From the NCBI RefSeq assembly GCF_014655715.1, contig NZ_BNBM01000020.1, positions 1 through 64,000 of the forward strand: 64,000 bases of DNA. The letters are read 5' to 3'. Below the pieces are notes generated by a model, which searched no databases, was not told the origin of the DNA, and saw only the letters and a list, made by a program, of their open reading frames with translations. Source of the stretch: Streptomyces lanatus. Its GTDB lineage: Bacteria > Actinomycetota > Actinomycetes > Streptomycetales > Streptomycetaceae. The translations under genes and the position numbers were made by a program. Positions 8,618 through 17,126 of this stretch are shown here, piece after piece. The stretch's first letter is position 1; each line of letters opens with the position of its first letter.

Positions 8618-9344
8618 TGCCCAACGGACCAGACACCGGGCCGCCGCCACCCCGGAGCCACCACTCGCCGTCGGGCGCCGCAGACGGCCCGAGTTCCGCA
8701 AGGGACGGCCCACCCTGACCAGGGAGAGGATCGCCCGCGCGGCTCTGGAGCTCCTCGGGGACACAGGCCCGGCCGACCTGACCATGCGCAATGTGGGTCA
8801 ACAACTCGGTGTGTCGCCGCGTGCGCTGTACAACTACGTGGCCGATCGCCGCGACCTGCTCAGCGAGATCGTGGCCGCCTGCCAGGCCGATCGACCCGCG
8901 CCACGGCTCGATCCCCGGCGATGGCGGGAGAGCCTGCGTACGTATTGCCGGGAGTTGCGCTCTTGGTATCGGGCCCATCCAGGGATGCTGGCCCTCGCCC
9001 GCGCCGAGGATCTGACCCCGTTCGCCGCGCCGGACATGCTGCGTGCCGACGACGCGTTGGTGGCGTTCTTCCTCGCCATCGGGTTGCGGCCTCAAGACGC
9101 CCACCGGGCCTGGTCGATCACCGTGCTACACGTGGCCGGGTTCGCTGAGGTGTGGGACGCCTGGCACGATCGGCCGCCGGCCGGGGCGGATCCGGCGGCG
9201 TGGACAGGGATCCCGCCGCTTACGCCGGACGAGGAACTGCCGCACCTGCGGCGCGTCGTGGCGGAGTCCTCCGTCGAATCGCCGGATGCGCTGTTCGAGA
9301 CAGTGGTGACCATGCTGATCGTCGGGATCGAGACGATGCTGTAG
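8618..9344 (+). CDS. TetR/AcrR-family regulator with disrupted N-terminal frame
   Basis: From the ATG at 8784 the protein reads as a TetR repressor: the end of the HTH (GVSPRALYNYVADRRDLL) then a helical ligand-binding domain ending IVGIETML. Helix 1 of the HTH (RERIARAALELLGDTGPADLT) is encoded in the same frame directly upstream, yet that frame has no ATG, GTG or TTG before a stop at 8610. A GTG at 8618, 8 bases after a TACGAT -10-like box, opens a typical TetR leader in another frame that stops after about 33 codons. A one-base frameshift near 8675-8700, or a rare CTG start at 8715, is needed for a full HTH. The 9345-9609 stretch after it shows no gene. Confidence 0.7.
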
Positions 9345-9609
9345 GTGCACCAGCGCTCACGTTCGCGCTGCCGCACGCCCGGTGACGCCTTGTGGGTCCA
9401 TGGTCTGGTGGCTCAGGTGGTTCGAGAGCGACCAAGCCCGATCGGCATCGCGGCAAACGCGTACGGCGCCTTGGGTCCGACGGGTGAATTCGGTACGGGG
9501 CGCAGGCTTCAAGCCGTGTCGGACCTGTGGTCGTCGTGGACGGGCGATACGACGGGCGTAGCTCTCGCCCTGCGAAGCGACCCTCCGTCCGACCGTAGAA
9601 AGGGAACCC

Positions 9610-10431
9610 GTGACCGCTCCTGTCGCCCTCGATCACCGCGCCTCCGGTTACAGCCTGGAACACGCCTACTGCCTTGCTCGGGCATGCGCACTGGCCTACA
9701 AGGACCAGCCCACCATCGAGCGGCAGGCAGCCGACTGGGGCTTCGACCGGGTACACCACCACGAGACGCGGTTCACCCCGCCGTTCCCGCTCCAGGACAC
9801 ACAGGCGTACACGCTGGTCAGCGACCACATGATCATCACGGCCTTTCGTGGCACGGAACCGAACCAGATCAAGGACTGGCTGACCGATGCCACGACGCCG
9901 CCGCGGCGCGGACCGGACGGCACGGGATTCGTCCACTACGGCTTCGCCGAGGCCCTGGACTCCATCTACCCGGATGTCATGGCCACCCTCCAGGAGTCCC
10001 GCACCAACGGCCAGCGCGTGTGGTTCACGGGGCACAGCCTCGGTGGAGCGCTGGCCATGCTCGCCGGCGCGCGTATGTACCTGGAGGAGCCGCGTCTGGC
10101 GGCGGACGGTGTCTACACCTTCGGCCAGCCTCGCACCTGCGACCCCGCGCTGGCCGCCGCGTACAACACGGGTTACAAGAACCGGATGTACCGCTTCGTC
10201 AACAACAACGACATCGTTCCGCAGCTGCCGCCGGAGCCCGTCTACACGCACGTGAACTCCCTGCGGTACATCGACTCGCACGGCAGGATCCGCGAGTCCA
10301 TGCCCCTGATCGGCGCGCTGGCCGACCGGGTGAGCGGAATGACCGCGGACCTCCTCGCACCGGCCAGTGACGGCGTGCGGGACCATTTCATCGACAGCTA
10401 CCTGAAGGTCCTGGAGAGAAACCTGGGCTAG
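9610..10431 (+). CDS. class 3 lipase family protein
   Basis: A 273-residue alpha/beta hydrolase of the fungal-type lipase_3 family. The nucleophile elbow is GHSLGGA with Ser143. FGQPRTCDP supplies the region of the catalytic Asp, and the oxyanion-side motif AFRGTEP is at 79-84. No signal peptide is apparent, so the enzyme is probably cytosolic, unlike most secreted family members. GTG at 9610 follows GAAAGGGA. It should cleave acylglycerol or other ester bonds; the substrate is not determinable. Confidence 0.9.
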   Translation: MTAPVALDHRASGYSLEHAYCLARACALAYKDQPTIERQAADWGFDRVHHHETRFTPPFPLQDTQAYTLVSDHMIITAFRGTEPNQIKDWLTDATTPPRRGPDGTGFVHYGFAEALDSIYPDVMATLQESRTNGQRVWFTGHSLGGALAMLAGARMYLEEPRLAADGVYTFGQPRTCDPALAAAYNTGYKNRMYRFVNNNDIVPQLPPEPVYTHVNSLRYIDSHGRIRESMPLIGALADRVSGMTADLLAPASDGVRDHFIDSYLKVLERNLG

Positions 10432-10439
10432 GGCGCCAG

Positions 10440-10580
10440 CGGACACAGCGGAGTTGGGCGGTCGAGTTGGCCCTCTACGAGCTTGCGACGTACCCCGTGA
10501 CTCACGTGCTGTACGCGCATGTGACCGGTGTGGAAGGGCTGCCCGGAGCCGGAGGTTCCGGGCATGGTCTTCGGCCATGA
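10440..10580 (+). pseudogene. partial duplicate of the SUMF1-domain gene N-terminus
   Basis: From about 10440 to 10515 the sequence is a close copy of 11694-11770 in the SUMF1-domain gene; both begin GCGGACACAGCGGAGTTGGG. The translation RTQRSWAVELALYELATYPV parallels RTQRSWAVELDPYQLGTYPI and continues THVLYAHVTG before diverging and stopping. No start codon or downstream domain is present. The copy lies on the other side of the peptidase E gene from the full-length gene, so the two form a direct repeat flanking it. Confidence 0.75.
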
Positions 10581-10631
10581 GTCGGCAGCAGGCGGGCATG
10601 GACGAGCTGGCCGAGCGCTGGACGGCGCCCC

Positions 10632-11303
10632 CTAAGAGGGAAAGTGCCTCCACCTCCCCTCGGAGACGATCTCGACGGTGCCGTCGATCACCTTGATGGC
10701 GGTGTCATCGTCGATCGCGTACGCCGGACCCGGGATGCCGGCAGCCCATCTTTCCGCGTCGGCCGTGCTGTTCTCCGGCAGCAGTTCGTGGTCCAGGTGC
10801 GGGAAGATCGAAAAGTCGACGATGCCCAGCGTGCTGTCGTCACCGGTGGGCGGCTTCCACTCGACGAAGTCCTCCCCGATACGGGGAGTCATCACCATGC
10901 TTCCGGCGCTCAGGCCCACCCAGACCGTCTCGTGCAGCGACGGCAGGAGGTCCGCCAGCCCGGACTGCCGCATCCAGTGGCACAGGTACAGGGCGTCGCC
11001 GCCATTCACCAGCAGGACGTCCGCCTCCCGGACCCAGCAGGTCCAGCGTTCCTCGTCGATGCTGGGCAGCGCGGTGAGCTCCAGTACTCCCAGGGACTTC
11101 CACCCCAGCTCACACATGGGTGTGGAGGGGGACTGTCCGCTGACGAAACGCCATGCCCCGGCAGGAGTGCCCTGGGGGTGCCCGTATGCCGCGGTAGGGA
11201 TGCACAGGGCGTTCGAGGCGGCGATCGGTTTGCCCAGCAGGCCGACCAGCGCGTCGTGGATGCTCGGGTTCTTGATGCCTGCGGACGTGAGAAGCAGCTT
11301 CAA
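10632..11303 (-). CDS. peptidase E-like serine peptidase (family S51)
   Basis: The 223-residue protein shows the S51 fold: MKLLLTSAG start, CIPTAA strand, VLLVNGGDALYLC loop and the nucleophile motif GLSAGS with Ser132. It ends with the YAIDDDTAIKV strand. Characterised members cleave Asp-X dipeptides (PepE) or act as cyanophycinases; the size fits PepE. AGGAGG lies 4 bases before a TTG start. It is flanked by a direct repeat derived from the SUMF1-domain gene. Confidence 0.88.
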   Translation of the reverse strand: MKLLLTSAGIKNPSIHDALVGLLGKPIAASNALCIPTAAYGHPQGTPAGAWRFVSGQSPSTPMCELGWKSLGVLELTALPSIDEERWTCWVREADVLLVNGGDALYLCHWMRQSGLADLLPSLHETVWVGLSAGSMVMTPRIGEDFVEWKPPTGDDSTLGIVDFSIFPHLDHELLPENSTADAERWAAGIPGPAYAIDDDTAIKVIDGTVEIVSEGRWRHFPS

Positions 11304-11631
11304 GATGCCTCCTGATTCGAGTGCGATGGAGCGGTCTGACGTGTAGACCTGGGGCCACCGCGATACTCATCGCTGCTGAACGGGGCAAGACTTCCTGCAC
11401 CAGGCCGCGGCGTTCCCAAGCGATGGGCTCCGCCCACCCTGGACCGCTCGTCCGGCCTCCAGCACGGGCCGGCTGTCGGGCGAATCCGGACCTGCGGCGC
11501 CCCGCCACAGGCGAAGTGACCTATGCCTGGGGAGTCTCGGTGAGCATGTCTGTCCCACCCCTGGGCGCAGGGTGGGGAGATTCAAGGCTCTGTCCGCAGT
11601 TTCGTGAAAGCACCGGTAAGATCGTCTGCTC
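11304..11631. other. intergenic stretch without a recognisable gene
   Basis: The 328 bases between the divergent peptidase E and SUMF1-domain genes have no supportable coding sequence. A small hairpin (CCCACCC at 11554-11560 with GGGTGGG at 11570-11576) is present. TAAGAT at 11617-11622 could be the -10 box for leaderless transcription of the SUMF1-domain gene starting at 11632. Confidence 0.5.
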
Positions 11632-12303
11632 ATGGATGCGAGTGCGGGGCCCGAGATGATCCCGGTTCCGGCCAGGCAGGTCACGCTTTCGGACCGGCGG
11701 ACACAGCGGAGTTGGGCGGTCGAGCTGGACCCCTACCAGCTTGGCACGTACCCCATCACCCAGGTGCTGTACGCGCAGGTGAGCGGCGAGCGTCCAAGCA
11801 CCGCCCGTGGGGACCATCTGCCCGTCGAGGGCGTCTCCTGGTGGGACGCGGTCCAATTCTGCAACGCCTTGTCGCAACGTAAGGGGTTCACGCCCGCCTA
11901 CCGGCAGGTCGGCGGCGAAGACATTGAATGGGACGCATCGGCCGACGGGTACCGGCTGCCAACCGAAGCGGAGTGGGAGCACGCCTGCCGGGCCAGTACG
12001 GCGGGACCGCGTTATGGCTCCCTCGACGAGATCGCCTGGCATCGCGGCAACTCGGTGGAGACCATCCACGAGGTGGGAGTCAAGCGCCCCAATCTCTGGG
12101 GCTTTCATGACATGCTCGGCAACGTGTGGGAGTGGTGCTGGGACATCTACGACCCCGAGGTCTACGGCACCTACCGAGTTCTGCGAGGCGGCGGCTGGTT
12201 CGACGAGCACTGGAGCTGCCGGGTCTCTGTAAGGCGTCGCAGTCACCCCACGTTTCGGGTCGACGACGTCGGATTCCGCATCGCTCGTTCCGTGACGCGC
12301 TGA
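11632..12303 (+). CDS. SUMF1/formylglycine-generating-enzyme-fold protein
   Basis: This 223-residue single-domain protein has the SUMF1 landmarks in order: YPITQVLYA, PVEGVSWWDAVQFCNAL, YRLPTEAEWEHACR, MLGNVWEWCWD and LRGGGWF. Formylglycine-generating enzymes oxidise a sulfatase cysteine using a pair of cysteines five residues apart. Here only the second position (Cys196, in WSCRVSVRR) is cysteine and the first is acidic, so sulfatase activation by the known mechanism is doubtful. No ribosome-binding site precedes the ATG, so the message may be leaderless. Confidence 0.85.
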   Translation: MDASAGPEMIPVPARQVTLSDRRTQRSWAVELDPYQLGTYPITQVLYAQVSGERPSTARGDHLPVEGVSWWDAVQFCNALSQRKGFTPAYRQVGGEDIEWDASADGYRLPTEAEWEHACRASTAGPRYGSLDEIAWHRGNSVETIHEVGVKRPNLWGFHDMLGNVWEWCWDIYDPEVYGTYRVLRGGGWFDEHWSCRVSVRRRSHPTFRVDDVGFRIARSVTR

Positions 12304-12399
12304 TCCACGGTGCCACCTGGCGACCGGTCGGGAGCCGTGGTCGCGCGACATCACAGATCGGTGAGGGTGCGAGTCCGGAGCAGGTCGAACGAGGACAGG

Positions 12400-12540
12400 C
12401 CTCAGATGTGCGGTCGGGCAGCACGTCCACGAGTCGGCCGGTTTCGACGTCGACCAGTACGGTGCCGTAGGTGGAGCCCTTGCGGAGGGCGAACTCGTCC
12501 GCGCCCTCGACCGCAGCCAGCCTGCCAGACCGGTGTTGGA
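12400..12540 (-). mobile_element. ISL3-family transposase fragment
   Basis: Reading leftward from about 12540, one frame gives EGADEFALRKGSTYGTVLVD followed by VETGRLVDVLPDR. This is the characteristic block around the first catalytic Asp of ISL3-type DDE transposases. Both sides are unrelated, no start or ends of the element remain, and only about 45 codons survive. It occupies most of the 367-base gap after the SUMF1-domain gene. Confidence 0.7.
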
Positions 12541-12670
12541 ACGCAGCTTGCTCAGGGCGATGACCTGATCAACGCGCAGCGTGCTGCCCGGGAGGCTCAT
12601 GACGCCGTCACGAGCCGCTCATTAACCTCTGAGGCCGAGGCGTCAGCTTGGGCAGCGAGAGGAATCACCT

Positions 12671-13258
12671 GTGTGCGACGAGCGGTTGGAAGCGTTCTCC
12701 CGGGAGCGGCTGGGCGGGCGCCCCGTGCCAGAGGATGTACGCGTGCTGGCGACCGCGCAGTGGGAGGGACGCGGACACCCTTTCGAGCAGCTCGGCATCA
12801 CCGTTTTGGAGCCCGGTGCCCTGCATCCGCTGACCGATCACAGCTATCTCAGTGAGGAAGAGCGCGCCGATCCCGACATCATGGCCAACTGCGCGGCATC
12901 CGAGCAGATGGCCACGTATCTGAAGGCGGTGGCCCAGGACGAGGACGGCAACTTCTACGGGTACTGGCTACACCCGCAGCAGCGGGAGACGCAGCCGCCG
13001 CCGGTCATCAAGGTCGACACGGAGTTGACATACTCGGAGTTGGGCGGGCGTACCTTCTCCGAAGCCTGCTTGTACGACATCGCCTTCGACGATGACGAGC
13101 TGTTCGTGACGGTGGCCGCAGAGCTTGCGCAGCTGGACATACGCATTCCTGCCCGTTCCCGCGAGGATCTGGACGTCCTGTCCGTCGATCCTGCCCCGGA
13201 AGACATGCACATGAGACTCTTCTACGCCGAGCAGGAGAGGCTTGGGCGGCGGGACTAG
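12671..13258 (+). CDS. hypothetical protein, 195 aa
   Basis: I do not recognise the family. The acidic, soluble 195-residue protein has a helical N-terminal half (ERLEAFSRERLGG, LSEEERADPDIMANCAASEQM) and a C-terminal half with alternating strands (FYGYWLH, VIKVDTEL, LFVTVAAEL). The overall look recalls SMI1/KNR4-like immunity proteins, but this is only a suggestion. GTG at 12671 follows AGAGGAA with good spacing, and codon usage is normal for the genome. Confidence 0.7.
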   Translation: MCDERLEAFSRERLGGRPVPEDVRVLATAQWEGRGHPFEQLGITVLEPGALHPLTDHSYLSEEERADPDIMANCAASEQMATYLKAVAQDEDGNFYGYWLHPQQRETQPPPVIKVDTELTYSELGGRTFSEACLYDIAFDDDELFVTVAAELAQLDIRIPARSREDLDVLSVDPAPEDMHMRLFYAEQERLGRRD

Positions 13259-13361
13259 GTGATGATCGCGTCGACGAGGCCGAAGAGGGCGTCAAAGACG
13301 GTGACGTGACGCTCACCCCTGACCTGGGACCGTACGCGAAATCACTGGACCAGACACCGCG

Positions 13362-14399
13362 TCAGAACTCGATGGTGACGAAGCCGTCCCGGTTGGCCGG
13401 TGCCTGCAGCACGCGGTATCCGAACTGTTCCCTGAGGCTGGCGAGGTCCCAGTTCGAGGCTCGTTCGCGGTAGTTGAAGACCAGGTCCTTCGTGGCTCCG
13501 CCGTGCTTGAGGATGCGGGCGATGGCGATGTCGTCGGGGTGGCCGTGGACTTTTCCGTTGGTGGAGATCAGGTAGCGGTCGCAGTCGAGGAGGGCGAGGA
13601 GGTCGTTCGAGAGGTTCTTGGCGCTGCCGTGGTGGGCGACTTTCAGGGCGTTGACGGGCAGCCGGCCGCCCTCGGCCTCGGCGCGCGGTCGGACGGAGGC
13701 AACCAGCCGTGGGTCGTCGGCGTCACCGGTGAGGATGATCCGGGTTCCCTCGAACTCGAACAGCAGGCCGATGCTGGTCGGGTTGGTGGGGGAGCCGTCG
13801 CGCTTGAACGGCGCTGCGGCCAGCTGGTCGACATTGATCGCGCCGAAGTGTTCGATTCCAGGCATGGGTTCGCGCTCCATGGGGTCCACGCCCGGGATCA
13901 GACCGGCCTCTTCGCACTTCGTCCGCCATGTGGGGATCAGTGACTCCAGCAGGTGACGGTCCGGTGCCAGCACTTCCATGGTGGATCCGTCGTCGAACCA
14001 GGTCAGCGGATGGCCCACCTCGACACTTCGGCCGTCGAATGCCTTGTTCCAGGGGAGGTTTTGGGCGATGAGCGCGGTGGTGAGCAGTTCTCCGTCCACC
14101 GCGCCGAAGATCTCGCGGTCGTGGAGATGGTCGAAGCCGTTGAACCATACGTCCCCGAAGTCCACGGGGCGTTCGGGGTCGTCGAGCAGGGCCAGCACCC
14201 CGAGGATGTGGTCCTGATCGACATGAGTCACCACGAGCAGGTCGATCTCGCCGCCCAGCTCGGTGAGCAGCGGTTTGATCCGCTGGTAGGTGCCACGCCG
14301 TCCGCCGTCGACGAGAACGCGCCGCGTGAAGTCGTCGTTGCCGTACTCCAGGAGCAGGCAGTCCCCGTCTTCCGCGGGCAGCATCGTGAGCCGGATCAT
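13362..14399 (-). CDS. MBL-fold metallohydrolase (ComEC/Rec2-like)
   Basis: The 345-residue protein opens with DGDCLLLEYG and VLVDGG, then the metal motif THVDQDH (His59, Asp61, Asp63, His64). It later has LTGDADD and KVAHHGSAKN, the usual pattern of the ComEC/Rec2-like metallo-beta-lactamase fold. These domains act as nucleases or phosphodiesterases. There is no membrane segment. AAAGGAG precedes the ATG at 14399, which overlaps the stop of the upstream gene by one base (TGATG). It is the last gene of the caspase operon and a candidate effector or signal-degrading enzyme. Confidence 0.9.
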   Translation of the reverse strand: MIRLTMLPAEDGDCLLLEYGNDDFTRRVLVDGGRRGTYQRIKPLLTELGGEIDLLVVTHVDQDHILGVLALLDDPERPVDFGDVWFNGFDHLHDREIFGAVDGELLTTALIAQNLPWNKAFDGRSVEVGHPLTWFDDGSTMEVLAPDRHLLESLIPTWRTKCEEAGLIPGVDPMEREPMPGIEHFGAINVDQLAAAPFKRDGSPTNPTSIGLLFEFEGTRIILTGDADDPRLVASVRPRAEAEGGRLPVNALKVAHHGSAKNLSNDLLALLDCDRYLISTNGKVHGHPDDIAIARILKHGGATKDLVFNYRERASNWDLASLREQFGYRVLQAPANRDGFVTIEF

Positions 14400-15679
14400 C
14401 AGGTACTCCTTTGCCGCAGATCGAGGATCAGGAACGGCTCGCGCATGTCGGCCAGCCAGGACAGCCTGCGCACCTGGTCGAGCCGGCCCACGCAATCGGT
14501 GTCGTCGGGGAAGGCGGACAGGCCTTCGACGAGCCAGGCGAGCCCGAGTGTGTAGAACGGGATGCCACGGTCGAACGCCTCGATCAGCCCATCCCGGGCC
14601 TGCTTGCGGCTCTCCGGGCCCCGGCGCAGCAGCCGTACTGCTCGCAGGATCGCCCCGTCGCCCAGCCAGGGGACGTTGTCGGAAAGCCGTTTCAGCCAGG
14701 GATCCCAGTACGTCTCGCCCCGCGTGTGGTCGGTGCCGATCAGGACGTAGGCCGCGGCCGCCGCGGCGAGCGGGTTCTCAAGTCGAGTGTGGAGCTGCGG
14801 CTCGACATCGGCGAAGAGCCGCGCCGCGGTGTCCAGGGCGCCCTGCGACATGTAGGCCAGCCCTGCGCCGACCTCCGGGTCGCGGACGGCCACGGAGACA
14901 GCACTGCCGGTCGGGCTCTGGCGCAGGTTGACCAGGACCTCGACCTCGTAGGCCTCCCAAGGCAGCGGAAGGGTGACCAGGCGTACGGATCCGCCGGCCT
15001 CCACGACCAGGAACTGCCGCTCGCAGATCGGCTCGCCCGGGGCCGCCACGGGGCCGTTCGGGCCGAACCGGTACAGCGGCGTGACCGCCTCCCCGGGCAC
15101 GTCGGGCGCGGGCAGTGTGCGGGGTCCGCTCGTGGCGATCAGACGGGCGAGTCCGGGGGTGTCGCATTCCAGCTGGAGCATCGAAGTGAACGACCAACTC
15201 GGGGGAGTGGTGTCACCGATCCACGTGATGATCGGGGTCGGGCCCACGGTGCTCTCAGGAAGCACGGCGTCCGGCCGGGACGCGGGGGCGACCATGGACC
15301 GGGAGGCGACCGACTCGGCGAGGGGGATCGTGGCCGGGCTGTGGTAGACGCTGCCGGGCTCGATGTTGCCCATGAGGTACTGCCAACTGTGCGTCTCGTA
15401 CGGGGAGTCCGTCAGTACGAAGTCCACGGGGGTTTCCTCGCCCGGCACCACCACGGCGTTCTGCGTCAGCACCATCCCGGACGGCAGGGCGGCCGACACA
15501 ACGTAACGGCCGGGAGCCACAGGGTACGAGATGGGCTCCGGGGACGTCCCGCATGGGATCAGGATGCCCCGCCGGGTGTCGCCGGTTGGACCGGCCGGAC
15601 GGATGTCACCGACGATCACCGCATCATTGGACTCCCCCGCCGAGGAGAGGAAGAGCCTGACGGAGAGCGCGGTGCTCAT
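14399..15679 (-). CDS. uncharacterised protein of the caspase operon (beta domain plus helical region)
   Basis: A 426-residue soluble protein of no recognised family. The N-terminal 90 residues look like a beta-sandwich (VRLFLSS, GRYVVSAALPSG, TPVDFVLT). The middle has further strands (RQFLVVEAGGSVRLVTLPLPW). The last 170 residues are helical with a repeat-like feel (LDTAARLFADVEPQL, NPLAAAAAAYVLIG, DGAILRAVRLLRRG). The C-terminal beta segment of the upstream caspase (LPLGRYRVEAVLG) resembles its N-terminal one, hinting at a shared interaction domain. ATG overlaps the caspase stop (ATGA) and its own stop overlaps the MBL start, so translational coupling is likely. Confidence 0.82.
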   Translation of the reverse strand: MSTALSVRLFLSSAGESNDAVIVGDIRPAGPTGDTRRGILIPCGTSPEPISYPVAPGRYVVSAALPSGMVLTQNAVVVPGEETPVDFVLTDSPYETHSWQYLMGNIEPGSVYHSPATIPLAESVASRSMVAPASRPDAVLPESTVGPTPIITWIGDTTPPSWSFTSMLQLECDTPGLARLIATSGPRTLPAPDVPGEAVTPLYRFGPNGPVAAPGEPICERQFLVVEAGGSVRLVTLPLPWEAYEVEVLVNLRQSPTGSAVSVAVRDPEVGAGLAYMSQGALDTAARLFADVEPQLHTRLENPLAAAAAAYVLIGTDHTRGETYWDPWLKRLSDNVPWLGDGAILRAVRLLRRGPESRKQARDGLIEAFDRGIPFYTLGLAWLVEGLSAFPDDTDCVGRLDQVRRLSWLADMREPFLILDLRQRST

Positions 15680-16854
15680 GGCCTCGCCAATCCGATGCGG
15701 AACAGCGGAGGGCGTGCGTCGAGTTCGTCCTTGCGTACGTCCGTGGGGCCGAGAACGGCCTCGACCCGGTAGCGGCCGAGCGGCAGGAAGAGGGCCCACT
15801 CTCCGAGGTCGGGTTCATCGCCCGGGCCGGGCGGCTTGCGGCGCCGCACCGGATGCCCGCTGCGCCGGCAGACGAACTCGGCGAGCGCATTGTCCTCTTT
15901 GGGCCTGCAGCCGATGTACACCGGGACGACCGGATCCTTCCGCAGCTCGTGGAAGTCGAAGTCGAACGACTCAGGGCTCGCCGGTACCGAGCTTCCCGCG
16001 AGAACGCCCGCGAACGGAGGCTCCTTCATGAACCGGCTGATGGCGTGCATGAGGGTGATGGTGGACACCCGCCAGACGCGGCCCTCCGTGTTCTCGCTGC
16101 CGGAGCCGTCAAAGCTCCGCAGCAGTGCGTCGGTGAACAGACTTACGCTGCCGGCGCGGGCGAAGGACTCCTCGCCGTGCAGTGTCGCGAAGTAGACGGC
16201 ATGCTCCCGCCTCACGAATCCTTCGGGTCGCTGGTTCCCGGCGATCGGGACCCGGCCGAGAGTGTCTGTGCCCACCTGCTTCACAAGGGCGTCGGATCCG
16301 GCCCGGCAGGCGTCCACGAAGAACACCTGCTGTGCGGCCCGGCAGCTGTTGAGCCCTCTCGCCAGCGCCTCGAAGTGCAGCGCTCCGTTCAGCGGGCTGT
16401 TCTGGTCGGCGAACATGTCCGACGCCATCAGGGAGGTGTCGAGCCCGAGCGAGACACCGTGACCGCAGAAATAGAAGACCAGCCGGGCCTCGTCGTGGTC
16501 GCCGCGGGCCTTCCACTCCCTGACGGCGGCCTCGATACTGTCGATGGTCGCCCCTGCCACGGCATGCTGCTCCTGCGTCCTGGGGTTGACGAAGGGAGCG
16601 GGAGCCGCCTCGCTCAGCAGGAGTGCCAGGCTCCCCAACGGCCGGGCCTCGTCGTGGTACTCGTTGATCATCCAGCTCGCGAACGTGCGTGCCGAAAGGG
16701 GCGGCGAGGACAGCTGCCGCATCCCGACGGCGCCCGGATGACTCGTGGGTGCAGGCCCATCGTGCAGGTGCGCGTACGCTCCGACACCGATGACGAGGGC
16801 GTGCGTGGACGAGAGTCCGGTGTTCGCGTCCAGATGCACGAGGAAACCGGCCAT
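15676..16854 (-). CDS. caspase-family cysteine protease (peptidase C14)
   Basis: A 392-residue protein with an N-terminal caspase domain. HALVIGVGAY is strand 1, FYFCGHG carries catalytic His132, and VFFVDACRAG carries catalytic Cys183. A C-terminal beta-rich segment (LGEWALFLPLGRYRVEAVLG) follows. Both catalytic residues are intact. GGAGG lies 4 bases before the ATG, and the upstream 70 bases are AT-rich with TATATT-like boxes. It heads a three-gene overlapping operon. Prokaryotic caspases typically serve as inducible proteases in conflict and cell-death systems; that role is inferred. Confidence 0.92.
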   Translation of the reverse strand: MAGFLVHLDANTGLSSTHALVIGVGAYAHLHDGPAPTSHPGAVGMRQLSSPPLSARTFASWMINEYHDEARPLGSLALLLSEAAPAPFVNPRTQEQHAVAGATIDSIEAAVREWKARGDHDEARLVFYFCGHGVSLGLDTSLMASDMFADQNSPLNGALHFEALARGLNSCRAAQQVFFVDACRAGSDALVKQVGTDTLGRVPIAGNQRPEGFVRREHAVYFATLHGEESFARAGSVSLFTDALLRSFDGSGSENTEGRVWRVSTITLMHAISRFMKEPPFAGVLAGSSVPASPESFDFDFHELRKDPVVPVYIGCRPKEDNALAEFVCRRSGHPVRRRKPPGPGDEPDLGEWALFLPLGRYRVEAVLGPTDVRKDELDARPPLFRIGLARP

Positions 16855-17126
16855 GGAACCTCCACGCGACGTAGCGAGCAGGCCGGTATGAGGCTTTTCC
16901 TATATTCTAAGAGTAAATATCTCGTATGTCCCTCGGGGGATTGCGTCCCTCGGAGGCCCCTGATGGATGCGGACTTGCCTTCGGGTTCGGTGTGCGGACC
17001 GACCCTGCTGAGACATACGGCTATCTGCGGGTTGGCGCGTTTTGTTCGCGGCGGTCGACGGTCGGCGGTCGGGTAGGAGAAGGAGCTTCGCTGGGAACAG
17101 CGCCCGCGACGCTACGCTTCGGTGTC

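Noticed and set aside
12080..12430. Leftward open frame across the end of the SUMF1-domain gene
   Set aside because: Only the part at 12400-12430 has meaning, as the tail of the ISL3 fragment; the rest is antisense sequence.
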